64,000 nt of DNA from Nannocystis pusilla (GTDB taxonomy: Bacteria > Myxococcota_A > Polyangia > Nannocystales > Nannocystaceae). Below the pieces are notes generated by a model. That model was not told the origin of the DNA, did no database searches, and saw nothing but the letters and a program-made list of their open reading frames with translations. This document shows positions 51,970-60,544 of this stretch, piece after piece; within the stretch, counting starts at the first letter, position 1, and each line of letters opens with the position of its first letter. The stretch covers positions 62,001-126,000 of the forward strand of contig NZ_JAIRAU010000045.1 in assembly GCF_020073745.1 (NCBI RefSeq). The letters are read 5' to 3'. The position numbers and the translations under genes are program-made.

Positions 51970-53679
51970 ATGGGCCATCGCCTTGTCGTCGTCGCACCAT
52001 TCGCAGCTCTCCTGATGACCGTGCCGAATGCGGCCGAAGCGGCGGCGCCGTGCGACTGCGACCACGTGATCGAGCTGTCCGGGGAGGTCGTGAACGGCAC
52101 CGACATGGGGGTGCAGCCGGGCGAGAGCGTGTGCGTCCGCGGCGGCGACCGGCCGTTCTTGCGCCTGCAACAGTTCATCGGCGAGGAGGACGCGCCGATC
52201 GAGATCCGCAACTGCGAGGGCCAGGTCAACATCGACAACAACGACAAGGGCTACGGCCTCACGGTCGACGGCTCGCGTCACGTGCGGGTGACCGGCTCGG
52301 CCGACCCGGAGATCCCGTACGGCTTCAAGGTGCGGGCGTCGCGGATGGGGCCCGACTATTCGGCGTTCGGGGTGGCGGTGGGCGACCTCAGCAGCGACGT
52401 CGAGATCGATCACATGGAGGTGTACGAGGCGGGCTTCGCCGGGGTGGTGATGAAGACCGAGTCGCGCTGCGACGGGTCGGCCAACCTCGGCAACTTCGTG
52501 ATGTACAACTCGCGGCTTCACCACATGTACATCCACGACGTGCACGGCGAGGGCATCTACTTCGGCAGCACCGGCTACGGCGGGCGGGTGTTCACGTGCG
52601 ACGGCCAGGAGGTGACGCTCTACCCGCACGAGCACCACGGGGCGTGGATCCACGACAACATCATCGAGAACACCGGCTGGGACGGGGCGCAGATCGGGGT
52701 GACGCCGAAAGACTGTCACTTCTATCGCAACACGATCAAGAACGTGGGCACCGCGGGCGAGCTGTACCAGCAGCAGGGCCTGCAGGTCGGCGGCGCGTCG
52801 AGTTGCAAGATCTGGGGCAACGTCCTGCTCGACGGCCCGACCAATGGCTTCTTCATCTTCGGCGCCGGCGACACGCAGCTTTACAACAACGTGGTCGCCA
52901 ACTTCGCCGACTCCGGGATCTACATCAACGATCAGAACCTCAACATGGGGTCGAAGATCCAGGTCGCCCACAACACGGTGATCTCGTCGGGCGGCTGGGG
53001 GATCGCGGTGTTCGGGCCGATGCTCGGGCAGGGCTTCTTGCGCAACAACGCGGTGGCCGGGGCCGGGATGTCGCCGATCGGGATCGGCGGCGAGGTGCCC
53101 GACTTCATCGACGAGGGCAATCAGACGGCCGACGACCCGGGCGGCTGGGGGTTCGTCGACGCGGCGGGGCGCGACTTCCACCTGACGGAGGGCTCGTCGC
53201 TGCGCAACATCGGCTTCCCGGTGCCCGAGATCGAGATCGTCGACGACCTCGACGGGGTGCCGCGCGACGACGGTGCGCCCGACGTCGGCGCGTACGAGTA
53301 CAGCGACACCGGGACGAGCGGGGATACGTCGACGTCGACGACCGACGACCCGACGGGCGGAGGGCCGGGGAGCGACAGCGAGTCGAACGGCGAGACGCAG
53401 GGCCCGACGAGCGGACCGTCGAGCGAGTCGGGCGGCGACAGCGAGTCAGGCGGTGACACGAACAGCCCGACGAGCGGCCCCGGCAGCGACAGCGAGGGGC
53501 CGAGCTCGGCGAGCGGCGGGACCGACGACGGCACGGCGGGCGCCGACGCGGCGACGGCCGGCGAGGGGAGCGAGGGCAGCAGCGACGGCTGCGCGTGCTC
53601 GAACAACGCGAACGCGGCGGCGGTGTGGCCGATGCTGCTGGTGCTGGCGGCGATCCGGCGCCGGCGAGCGATCGCTTGA
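51970..53679 (+). CDS. Secreted parallel beta-helix protein with MYXO-CTERM tail
   Basis: 569 residues from ATG 51970. The signal peptide is MGHRLVVVAPFAALLMTVPN, cut near AAEA. Residues about 28-440 form a right-handed beta-helix of the pectate-lyase/NosD type: rungs such as NIDNNDKGYGLTVDGSRHVR, DHMEVYEAGFAGVVMKTESR, ARG-free N-rich turns and DTQLYNNVVANFADSGIYIN. The linker (440-540) is Ser/Gly/Asp/Thr-rich with repeated PTSGP and ESGGDS. The tail has GCACSNNANAAAVWPMLLVL then AAIRRRRAIA, a MYXO-CTERM sorting signal. It is probably a surface polysaccharide-binding or -cleaving protein; no catalytic residues could be singled out. Confidence 0.87.
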   Translation: MGHRLVVVAPFAALLMTVPNAAEAAAPCDCDHVIELSGEVVNGTDMGVQPGESVCVRGGDRPFLRLQQFIGEEDAPIEIRNCEGQVNIDNNDKGYGLTVDGSRHVRVTGSADPEIPYGFKVRASRMGPDYSAFGVAVGDLSSDVEIDHMEVYEAGFAGVVMKTESRCDGSANLGNFVMYNSRLHHMYIHDVHGEGIYFGSTGYGGRVFTCDGQEVTLYPHEHHGAWIHDNIIENTGWDGAQIGVTPKDCHFYRNTIKNVGTAGELYQQQGLQVGGASSCKIWGNVLLDGPTNGFFIFGAGDTQLYNNVVANFADSGIYINDQNLNMGSKIQVAHNTVISSGGWGIAVFGPMLGQGFLRNNAVAGAGMSPIGIGGEVPDFIDEGNQTADDPGGWGFVDAAGRDFHLTEGSSLRNIGFPVPEIEIVDDLDGVPRDDGAPDVGAYEYSDTGTSGDTSTSTTDDPTGGGPGSDSESNGETQGPTSGPSSESGGDSESGGDTNSPTSGPGSDSEGPSSASGGTDDGTAGADAATAGEGSEGSSDGCACSNNANAAAVWPMLLVLAAIRRRRAIA

Positions 53680-53763
53680 GGAATTGCTGCGGGCGAATGC
53701 GCTCCCTGCAGCGCCCGCGAGTGCGGTGATTCCCCGCGGGTACCGTGAAGTGCCCGCAATTCC
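53680..53763. repeat. Bulged inverted repeat GGAATTG..CGGGC / GCCCG.CAATTCC
   Basis: Left arm GGAATTG (53680-53686), a CTG bulge, CGGGC (53690-53694); right arm GCCCGCAATTCC (53752-53763). Twelve paired bases flank about 57 nt just before the Mrr-like gene. TACCGT (53741-53746) lies within and could be a -10 for that gene. Confidence 0.45.
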
Positions 53764-53830
53764 CCGCTGCACGGGCGATCTGGCCGAAAAAGCAGTACCC
53801 AAGGGGCTGGCGGCGTGCAAAGGTCGGGGC

Positions 53831-54832
53831 GTGGTGAAGATCCACAAGCTGGCGACCGAACGCGTCGATCGCCTGCACCGCACCCTGGACGTGCCGCAGG
53901 CCGATCGTCTGAGCAACATCCGCCAATTGGTGGCGGCGGTGCGCGACGGCATCGAACACGCGGGCACGCTGCTCGAGCTGCTCGACGTCGACCGGCGGCA
54001 CTTCCTGTACTACCGCCAGGCGGCGGTGATCCTCGGGGTGGTCGAGTTCAACGCGCGCGGCGAGCTGCTGGTGACGTCGCTGGGGCAGCGCCTGCTGGCC
54101 ACGGGGGAGGGCTCGCGCGAGGAGCGGCAGGTGTTCGCGGAGGCGGTCGGGCTGGCGCGAGCGCTGCGGCCGTTCGCGTCGTTCTTCACCGGCGAGGCGC
54201 TCGACCTGGCGACGCTGACGCGCCGGCTCGAGGTGTTGACGGGGCTGTCGCGGACGACGGCGGAGCGGCGGGCGCACACGCTGATCAAGTGGCGGCGCTA
54301 CATCCAGGGGCCCGACGCGGCGGCGCCCGGCGGGCTCGAGCTCGGTGACCCCGCGCCGCAGATCGAGGCCCTGGTGGCGCGTCACAACGCGCTGGTGAAG
54401 CAGCAAACGCTGCAGTGGTTGATGGGGGTCGAGCCGCGCAAGTTCGAGGCGATCGTGGCCGACCTGCTGCGCGCGATGGGCTACGTCGACGTCGAGCAGC
54501 GCGGCGGGCCGCTCGACGGCGGGGTCGACGTGGTCGCGGCGCGCATCGACGGCTGGGGCCACCGCTCGCGGATCGCCGTGCAGGCCAAGCGCTACGCCGG
54601 GGCCGTGGGCCGCCGCTACGTCGACGAGCTGCTGGGCGCGTTCCGCCGCCAGCAATTCTCGGAGGCGCTGCTGGTGACGACGTCGGACTTCTCGCCGCAG
54701 GCGAACGGGGCGGCCCACGGCGAGCCGAACCTCAAGCTGGTCGACGGGCCGAAGTTCGTCGACATGCTGGCGGCCCACGGGGTGCTGCTGCGCGTCGGAC
54801 GCTTCGGTGAGCTCAAGCGCCACGGGTCGTGA
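53831..54832 (+). CDS. Mrr-like restriction endonuclease
   Basis: 333 residues if GTG 53831 is used (GTG 53834 is equally possible); the open frame continues upstream through the previous gene without a sensible start. The N-terminal 190 residues are a helical, winged-helix-like region (HRTLDVPQADRLSNIRQLVA; FYYRQAAVILG-type spacing). The C-terminal 130 residues are an Mrr_cat nuclease domain: FEAIVADLLRAMGYVDVEQR (near 210), LDGGVDVVAARI (Asp) and RIAVQAKRYAG (the Q-x-K site), then VDELLGAFRRQQFSEALLVT. Such enzymes cut methylated or foreign DNA. No partner methylase is adjacent. Confidence 0.78.
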   Translation: MVKIHKLATERVDRLHRTLDVPQADRLSNIRQLVAAVRDGIEHAGTLLELLDVDRRHFLYYRQAAVILGVVEFNARGELLVTSLGQRLLATGEGSREERQVFAEAVGLARALRPFASFFTGEALDLATLTRRLEVLTGLSRTTAERRAHTLIKWRRYIQGPDAAAPGGLELGDPAPQIEALVARHNALVKQQTLQWLMGVEPRKFEAIVADLLRAMGYVDVEQRGGPLDGGVDVVAARIDGWGHRSRIAVQAKRYAGAVGRRYVDELLGAFRRQQFSEALLVTTSDFSPQANGAAHGEPNLKLVDGPKFVDMLAAHGVLLRVGRFGELKRHGS

Positions 54833-54872
54833 AGGGCGTGCAAGCGGCGGCGGTTCGGCGCAAGATCGGGGC

Positions 54873-55409
54873 GTGAACCCGCCGCTCCGTCTCGCCACCT
54901 TCGCCGACGCGCCCGCGCTGCGCGAGCTGATCGCCACCTCGGCGCGCGCGCTGCAACAGCACGACTACTCGGCGGCGCAGATCGAGGCGGCGCTGCGCTC
55001 GGCCTACGGGGTCGACTCGCAGCTCATCACCGACGGGACGTACTTCGTGGCCGAGGCCGAGGGCGCGCCGGTGGCGTGCGGCGGCTGGAGCTTCCGGCGC
55101 ACGCTGTTCGGCGGCGACGACCAGCCGGGGCGCCAGGCCGACCGCCTCGACCCCGCGCGCGAGGCGGCGCGGATCCGTGCGTTCTTCGTCCACCCGGGGT
55201 GGGCCCGCCGCGGGCTCGGCTCGGCGATCCTCGGCCGCTGCGAGGCCGAGGCCCGCGCGGCCGGCTTCGCCGCGGCGGAGCTGATGGCGACCCTCCCGGG
55301 CGTGCGTCTGTACGCGGCGCTCGGCTACGAGGCCGCGGCGGCGCAGGAGGTGCCGCTCGCGGGCGGGCTGACGATCACGTTCGTGCCGATGCGCAAGGCC
55401 CTGAGCTGA
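54873..55409 (+). CDS. GNAT N-acetyltransferase
   Basis: 178 residues from GTG 54873, 40 nt after the Mrr-like gene. It opens LRLATFADAPALRELIATSA, with motif A in IRAFFVHPGWARRGLGSAIL (near 106-125; the Q/R-x-x-G-x-G/A loop is ARRGLG). It then continues with EAEARAAGFAAAELMATLPG and LYAALGYEAAAAQ. Typical single-domain GNAT; the acceptor cannot be predicted. Possibly cotranscribed with the preceding nuclease gene. A TTCG hairpin follows the stop codon by about 20 nt. Confidence 0.85.
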   Translation: MNPPLRLATFADAPALRELIATSARALQQHDYSAAQIEAALRSAYGVDSQLITDGTYFVAEAEGAPVACGGWSFRRTLFGGDDQPGRQADRLDPAREAARIRAFFVHPGWARRGLGSAILGRCEAEARAAGFAAAELMATLPGVRLYAALGYEAAAAQEVPLAGGLTITFVPMRKALS

Positions 55410-55430
55410 GCGGGCGCAGGATTGATATTG

Positions 55431-55444
55431 TGTCCTTCGGGACA
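55431..55444. terminator. TGTCC-TTCG-GGACA hairpin after GNAT gene
   Basis: TGTCC (55431-55435), TTCG, GGACA (55440-55444), 21 nt after the acetyltransferase stop. The rest of the 576-nt gap up to 55985 shows no gene; it ends with AAGGAG, the ribosome site of the next gene. Confidence 0.55.
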
Positions 55445-55985
55445 TGTGGCCGGTCGGGCGGGGAAAATGTTCGTTGGGCCGGCCCGACGGCGAATATGCG
55501 GCCTGCGCCGAGCTGGCCGCTCGCTTCAATTGACCGCGCGGGCGAGCGTTCGCCCGGTATGTGCATTGCCGTCGCCCGCTCGCGGCATTCGTGGCGCCGT
55601 CGCCCGCCTGCGGGCGGGGGCGGTGATGTGGTGAATCGCCGGGAATCGTGGGAATCGACGGCACGTCGCGGCCTCGACGGCGCCGAATCGGTCGGCGCAG
55701 GCCCTGGCCGGCGTCCGGGCCGGGCGGGGGTCGCGGCTCGGGAGCGGCGCGACGGGCTCGGCCTGGCCGGCGGGCGCGAATGTCCATACTGTGATGGTGA
55801 GCACAATCGGGGCCGCGCCGCCGCTGCGGCGGAGAACGGGCGCCGATCGACGGCGGACTGAACATATCGCCGGCATTTCGGCGAGGCGGCGTCCGTTCCG
55901 GGTCGCCGTCAGACTCACGACATTCCCCGAGGAGGCCGCCGACGCGAGGCGCGGGCCCCTCGCCGACGACCAAGGAGTGCGAGTG

Positions 55986-56369
55986 ATGTTCATCCAATCG
56001 AAGCGACGGTTCTACGCGGGCCTGTTGACGGCGGGGCTGGTGCTCGGCTGCGCGCTCTCGGAAGTCGACGACGACGACGACGCCGTGGCCGTCTGCGCGG
56101 TGGACGAGGACGACACCGACTGCGACGTGTGCATCAAGACGGGCTGCTGCGGCGCCTACTCCTCGTGCCAGAACGACCCGAATTGCATCTGCGTGCTCAA
56201 CTGCGCCAACGAGAACCAGCCGCGCGAGGTGTGCGCCACCCGCTGCAACGTCAGCACCACGGAGATCTCCGACGTGCTGACGGTCCTCGCCGGCACCGAC
56301 CAGACCTGCACGGTCCAGTGCGACGACGAGTGCGCGGTGTACGGCTTCGTCGACGACGACGGCATCTGA
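55986..56369 (+). CDS. Small Cys-rich lipoprotein
   Basis: 127 residues from ATG 55986, with a strong AAGGAG (55972-55977). The signal peptide ends LVLGCA (lipobox, Cys22). An acidic stretch (SEVDDDDDAVAVC) leads to a domain with 14 further Cys in about 95 residues: DCDVCIKTGCCGAYSSCQND, PNCICVLNC, EVCATRCNV, QTCTVQCDDEC. The spacing suggests a disulfide-knot domain at the cell surface. Myxobacterial genomes carry many such short Cys-rich lipoproteins with no known function; no closer family was recognised. Confidence 0.8.
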   Translation: MFIQSKRRFYAGLLTAGLVLGCALSEVDDDDDAVAVCAVDEDDTDCDVCIKTGCCGAYSSCQNDPNCICVLNCANENQPREVCATRCNVSTTEISDVLTVLAGTDQTCTVQCDDECAVYGFVDDDGI

Positions 56370-56465
56370 CCCAAGAGCTCTGACGCAACAGAGGAGAGGT
56401 TCGCGCGGGGTCGACATGAGGTCGCCCCCGCGCGATGTCTTGCCGATCCTTTTAAGAAAAATAGT

Positions 56466-56481
56466 ATGTCCTGGAGGACAT
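56466..56481. repeat. ATGTCC-TGGA-GGACAT hairpin
   Basis: ATGTCC (56466-56471), TGGA, GGACAT (56476-56481) between two codirectional genes, just after an A-rich run (TTTAAGAAAAATA) that stands out in this GC-rich DNA. Member of the GACATG family. Confidence 0.65.
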
Positions 56482-56593
56482 GTCTGCGAAGGCGCTCGCG
56501 GCGGCGACCGGGCCTCGTGGGGCGGGCGTGGCGCGAATTCGCGCAGAACTCGTGAGGCCGAGCGCGGCCGGGTGGTGGTAGAAGGCGGACGGC

Positions 56594-57646
56594 ATGTTGA
56601 TGTCGGCGCACGAGTACGTCGCCTGGATGGCCCGGCTCGGGCGGTTCTCCGAGTCGGCGGCGGCGCCGGAGCACGACCCGCGGGTGTGCGCGAGCTACTT
56701 GCAACTGCACGCGCGCTGGCTCGCCGCGCCGCTCGACGGGCCGATCGTGGCGGGGCAGGACGGCGTCGGGCTCTACCGCGACCCGCTGGCGCCGGGGGCG
56801 TTCGGGTGGGCGCTCGTCGGCGCGCTGTCGCATCCGGTGGTGCCGCTGTCGGCCGCGGAGATCGTGGCGAGGGCGCCGGCGATCGCGGCGACGCTGGCGG
56901 ACGAGTGCGGCGAGGCGATCGTCATGACCGACACCTTCGAGGCGGCGGAGGCGCTGGCTCCGGGTGCGCCGGGCGGGGAGCGATTCGCCTGGCTGGCGAG
57001 CCCGCGCGCCCGCTTCGGCGACGAATTCGCCGGCTACCTGGCGTCGCTCACCGCCGATCGCCGCCGCGCCGCGCGCGAGCTGCTGGCGCGCTTCGACGAG
57101 GGCGAGGGCTTTCGCTTCGCGCTGTCCCCGGATCCGCCGAGCGAGGCCGAGCTGACGTGGATCGCCGAACAGCTGACGCGACAATGGGGGGAGGACGCCG
57201 CATACGCGCTGGCGCAGCACCTGTGGCCGGTGGCGGTCGCCGGGGTGCGGCCGGGCCAGGCGCTGTTCATGCGGGTGTTCGTCGGCGACCGGCTGGCGTA
57301 CTTCAACGGGTACCTGGTGCGCGGGCCGGTGATCACGTCGCAGTCGACGAGCCGCGACCTCGAGGTGCACCGCGACGGGCTCGGGGTCGTCATCGACCTC
57401 AAGGCGATCGCGCGGCTGGTCGACGCGTTCCCGGCGATCCGCTGCCTCGACCCGACGTGCCGCACCGGGCTCGACGACCCACCGTCGATCGGCGTGGCCA
57501 AGCGCAAGGTCGTCAACGAGGACGCGTACAAGCCGGTGCTGATCGTCGGCGCGCCGGCGCAGGAGTTCGCGGCCGGGCTGCCGCGATTCGACGCGAGGCT
57601 CGGGTGGGTGCCGGGGACGACGGCGATCGTCGGGAGGCGATTGTGA
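56594..57646 (+). CDS. BioF2/GNAT-6-like acetyltransferase, probable
   Basis: 350 residues from ATG 56594. No signal peptide. The first half is helical and not recognised. The second half has FAGYLASLTADRRRAARELL, EAELTWIAEQLTRQW, LFMRVFVGDRLAYFNGYLVR and LGVVIDLKAIARLVDAF, followed by RCLDPTCRTGLDD. This order resembles the C-terminal half of BioF2-like (GNAT type 6) acyltransferases. Its stop overlaps the start of a clear GNAT gene, which supports a joint function, perhaps acylating the same small molecule. Family assignment is by pattern only. Confidence 0.5.
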   Translation: MLMSAHEYVAWMARLGRFSESAAAPEHDPRVCASYLQLHARWLAAPLDGPIVAGQDGVGLYRDPLAPGAFGWALVGALSHPVVPLSAAEIVARAPAIAATLADECGEAIVMTDTFEAAEALAPGAPGGERFAWLASPRARFGDEFAGYLASLTADRRRAARELLARFDEGEGFRFALSPDPPSEAELTWIAEQLTRQWGEDAAYALAQHLWPVAVAGVRPGQALFMRVFVGDRLAYFNGYLVRGPVITSQSTSRDLEVHRDGLGVVIDLKAIARLVDAFPAIRCLDPTCRTGLDDPPSIGVAKRKVVNEDAYKPVLIVGAPAQEFAAGLPRFDARLGWVPGTTAIVGRRL

Positions 57647-58191
57647 GGCCCTCGAAGCGGCCGCCGCGATTGACGGCGGCGATCGTGCGCCGGCTGGCGG
57701 CCGAGCTGGAGGGCCGGCGCGCGGGCGCGGGGCTGCGGGCGTTCGTGATGACGGCGGCGGACATCCCGGAGGTCGCGGCGATGAGCGCGGCGGCGTTCGG
57801 CGAGGAGGCGCTGACGCCGGCGAAGCTGCGGTTCTACCTCGAGCGGGCGCACGCGCTGGCGATCGGGCTGCGGCGCGGGGGGACGATCGTCAGCTACACG
57901 CTGGTCGAGCTCAATCGCGGGCAGCGGCGGGTGTACGTGGTCGAGACGTGCACGCGGGCCGGCGAGCAGGGCCGCGGCCACGCGTCGTGGCTGCGCGCGC
58001 GCATGGCCGCGATCGCGTACCGGCTCGGCTATCGCACGCAGACGACCCACGTGCGCCTGTCGAACACGGCGGCGCAGGAGCTCAATCGGCGCGCGGGGAT
58101 GGTGCTGGTGCGGGAGATCGCCGATTATTACGATGATGGCGAGACCGGGCTGTACCTGGCGCGACCGCTGACGGCGGCCGACGACGCTTGA
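57643..58191 (+). CDS. GNAT N-acetyltransferase
   Basis: 182 residues. GTG 57643 overlaps the previous stop by four nucleotides (GTGA), so translation is coupled. AFVMTAADIPEVAAMSAAAF opens the fold, and the acetyl-CoA loop is TCTRAGEQGRGHASWLRARM (near 102-121; R/Q-x-x-G-x-G as EQGRGHA), followed by YRTQTTHVRLSNTAAQELNR and RAGMVLV, with the Asn-x-x-A helix of motif B. The C-terminus ends GLYLARPL. Substrate unknown. It is convergent with the OmpA-like gene over a strong hairpin. Confidence 0.82.
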   Translation: MRPSKRPPRLTAAIVRRLAAELEGRRAGAGLRAFVMTAADIPEVAAMSAAAFGEEALTPAKLRFYLERAHALAIGLRRGGTIVSYTLVELNRGQRRVYVVETCTRAGEQGRGHASWLRARMAAIAYRLGYRTQTTHVRLSNTAAQELNRRAGMVLVREIADYYDDGETGLYLARPLTAADDA

Positions 58192-58200
58192 ATGGTACAT

Positions 58201-58226
58201 GGGACATGTCCTCTCGGGCATGTCCC
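58201..58226. terminator. GGGACATG/CATGTCCC hairpin at convergent junction
   Basis: GGGACATG (58201-58208), ten bases, CATGTCCC (58219-58226): perfect 8-bp stem, placed between convergent genes with nine nucleotides to one stop and eight to the other. Likely bidirectional terminator. Confidence 0.65.
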
Positions 58227-58233
58227 CGGAGCG

Positions 58234-59415
58234 TCAGATGCCCTTGCGGCGGCCGCGGCCGAAGTGCCAGGCGGCGTTGAGGCCGATCTCGGTGGCGAAG
58301 CCGAGGCCGCCGCCGACGCCGATCATGCCGGCCTCGGCGTGGCCGCCGAGGCTCCACCGCTCGTTGAGCTTGCCGAGCACGGTGACGCCGCCGAGCAGCC
58401 AGCCGGCGAGGACGGTGCCGCGGAAGTGCGTGGTCGCGCCGAGGTCGTCGATGGCCTGGCCGCGCGTGAAGGCGGCGCCGAGGCCGAGGCGCAGCGAGAA
58501 CAGGCCGACCACGCGGTCGCTGCCGCCGCCGACCAGCAGGTCGCCCTCGGGGCCGAGCATGTGGATGCCGATGTCGTGGCCGCCGAGGCCGCCCTCGTGG
58601 GCGCGGACGCTGCGGTAATGGAGGCGCGGGCCGCCGCCGATGTAGCCGCGGCCGCGGGCGCCGAAGCGCTGCGAGGCGTGGACGCCGACGCCGAAGTGGC
58701 CGCCGTGGTAGTCGAAGCCGCGGTACAGCATCGAGTAGCCGCCGAACAGGCGCAGGGCCCAGTCGGGGCGGCGCTTCTCGGGGCTGGCCTTCGGGGCAGG
58801 TTCGGCCGGGGTCCGGTCGGCCACGGCGGCGCCCTCGGCGGGCAGGCTGTCGGCGCCCTCGGTGACGATGAAGCCGGCGCGGCGGTTGGCGGTCCAGATC
58901 TCCTTGCACTCGGCGAGCTTGGCGTCGGCGACCGTCTCCTCCGAGCGGTTGCGGCAGTAGCTGGGCTCGACGCGCTCGGGCTGGCTCTCGCCGTAGCCGC
59001 GAGCTTCGAGCCGGTCGCCGGCGACCCCGCGGCGGACGATGGCGCTCTTGATCGACTGGGCGCGCTTCTCGGACAGCTCCTGGTTCGACTTGGTGCTGCC
59101 GCGGCTGTCGGTGTGGCCGTCGATGCGGATCTTCAGGGCGGGGTACTGCTTGAGCACGTCGGCGTAGCGGTCGAGGATGTCGTCGGTGTCCTTGCCGACG
59201 AGGGCCGCCGAGTTGGTCTCGAACTCGATCTCGCCGTTCTCGTAGTCGAGCTTGTCGCCGCGGCGGACGATCTTCACCGCCGAGGCCCGGGTCTGGATGG
59301 CGGTGCGCGCCTCGACGTCCGCGGGCGAGGCGGACACGTTGATCGAGGCCCTGGCCGAGCAGCCGGCGACACCCGCGATTGCGAGGACGACGAGGGGACG
59401 GACGTGACTGCGCAT
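58234..59415 (-). CDS. Lipoprotein with N-terminal OmpA domain and C-terminal barrel-like domain
   Basis: 393 residues from ATG 59415; TATTTT at 59422-59427 is six nucleotides upstream. The lipobox is GVAGCS. Residues about 45-180 are an OmpA-like peptidoglycan-binding domain (IEFETNSAALVG; LKIRIDGHTDSRGSTKSNQE; LSEKRAQSIKSAIV; LEARGYGESQP). The remaining 190 residues alternate Gly, aromatic and hydrophobic residues (FGGYSMLYRGFDYHGGHFGV; ATEIGLNAAWHFGRGRRKGI) like an 8-stranded outer-membrane barrel. The order is the reverse of classic OmpA. It is the last gene of a five-gene run starting at ybgC, although it has its own -10-like box. Confidence 0.8.
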   Translation of the reverse strand: MRSHVRPLVVLAIAGVAGCSARASINVSASPADVEARTAIQTRASAVKIVRRGDKLDYENGEIEFETNSAALVGKDTDDILDRYADVLKQYPALKIRIDGHTDSRGSTKSNQELSEKRAQSIKSAIVRRGVAGDRLEARGYGESQPERVEPSYCRNRSEETVADAKLAECKEIWTANRRAGFIVTEGADSLPAEGAAVADRTPAEPAPKASPEKRRPDWALRLFGGYSMLYRGFDYHGGHFGVGVHASQRFGARGRGYIGGGPRLHYRSVRAHEGGLGGHDIGIHMLGPEGDLLVGGGSDRVVGLFSLRLGLGAAFTRGQAIDDLGATTHFRGTVLAGWLLGGVTVLGKLNERWSLGGHAEAGMIGVGGGLGFATEIGLNAAWHFGRGRRKGI

Positions 59416-59457
59416 GCGCGGAAAATACACCACGGCCGCGGCCGCGGAGCGACGAAA

Positions 59458-60534
59458 TCAAGGACCGGTGAGGCGCTGGCGACCGAGGCGGGTCAGGCCG
59501 CACACGAACAGCTCCATGCGATTGCTGGGCAGCTGCGTGGCCTTGACCTCGTCCATGCCCATGGCGGAGATCGACGCGAGCAGGCGCGGGACGTGGCGAA
59601 CGGCGCGCCAGTCGTCGAGCTTGAGGGTGAGGAGGACGCCGTGCAGCGCGTGGCGAGGCCGGGCGGCGAGCCGCCGCGCGGTGATGAGGGCGACCTGCGG
59701 GGCGAGGTTCACGTCCATCAGCACCCAGTGCAGCGCGGGCGGCAGGTCGGCGCGCTGGACCAGGCTCATCGGACGGTGCAGGTGAATGAAGCGATTGCCG
59801 GCCGCGCCGCGGTAGTCGAGCACGACCGGGTCCATCAGCGCGGGGTCGATGCCGTAGACGGTGACGCCGCGGCGCAGCAAGGCGTAGCTGGCACCCCCGG
59901 GGGCGCTGCCGATCTCCACCGCGACGTCGCCGGGGCGCACCGGGGCGCCCGACCAGATCAGCGCCTCCTCGAGCTTGCGATAGGCCCGCGACGGCGCCTC
60001 GGGCGGCATGTCGACGGCGATCCGTCCGCCGGGGAACGGCGAGTGGCCGGGGCCGTGGACGTGATGGCCGACCCACCACGGCTCGCCCTCGGCGACGATG
60101 ACGTCGAGGACCCGGTCGCCGACCTCGGCGACCTCGCCGGGCAACAGCGGGTGCTGTCCTTCGGGCCATGTCGCGACGATGGCCTCGCGCGCGGCCGCGG
60201 CCCGCGGGCCGTAGCGGAACCCCGGCGGCTCCTCGCCCGGGCGGGTCACGTCGCGCTCCCACACGTGCAGGCGCACGGGCTGGCCTTGAGGACATGTCCC
60301 GGAGAGCATTGTGTGGACCTGCGGCGGGCCCTCGGCGGGGCCGAGGGAGGCGCCGAAGGCGCGGACGAACACGGCCGGCAGCGGGTCGTCGGGGGCGACC
60401 GGCGACGGCGACTTGAAGGTGACGAGGCCGGGCCGGCTGTAGGCGAAGCGCAGTTCAGGCCGCAGGACGGCGAGCTCGGCCTTGATCGCCGGCTCGGCGC
60501 CGAGCTGGCACACGCAGAAGAGGAAGTGGGTCAC
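59458..60534 (-). CDS. RlmM/FtsJ-like 2'-O-ribose methyltransferase
   Basis: 358 residues from GTG 60534, ten nucleotides after the previous gene. A THUMP-like N-terminal part precedes the Rossmann domain VAVEIGSAPGGASYALLRRG (near 200), then VYGIDPALMDP. The K-D-K-E tetrad of ribose methylases is visible: AYRKLEEAL, VLMDVNLAP, LTLKLDDW and NRMELFVCG. This composition matches RlmM, which methylates C2498 of 23S rRNA. Two palindrome copies in frame (60291-60299 and 60155-60172) add SGTCPQGQPV and ATWPEGQHP. The neighbours are unrelated to ribosomes. Confidence 0.75.
   Translation of the reverse strand: MTHFLFCVCQLGAEPAIKAELAVLRPELRFAYSRPGLVTFKSPSPVAPDDPLPAVFVRAFGASLGPAEGPPQVHTMLSGTCPQGQPVRLHVWERDVTRPGEEPPGFRYGPRAAAAREAIVATWPEGQHPLLPGEVAEVGDRVLDVIVAEGEPWWVGHHVHGPGHSPFPGGRIAVDMPPEAPSRAYRKLEEALIWSGAPVRPGDVAVEIGSAPGGASYALLRRGVTVYGIDPALMDPVVLDYRGAAGNRFIHLHRPMSLVQRADLPPALHWVLMDVNLAPQVALITARRLAARPRHALHGVLLTLKLDDWRAVRHVPRLLASISAMGMDEVKATQLPSNRMELFVCGLTRLGRQRLTGP
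60155..60172. repeat. Degenerate GTCC-TTCG palindrome in RlmM-like gene
   Basis: TGTCCTTCGGGCCATGTC lies in frame on the + strand orientation of the element and encodes TWPEGQ on the - strand. In-gene copy of the palindrome. Confidence 0.5.
60288..60301. repeat. GACATGTCC element in RlmM-like gene
   Basis: GAGGACATGTCCCG around 60288-60301, encoding GTCPQG on the - strand. Second in-gene copy within the same frame. Confidence 0.5.
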
Positions 60535-60544
60535 GCCGGCGCTG

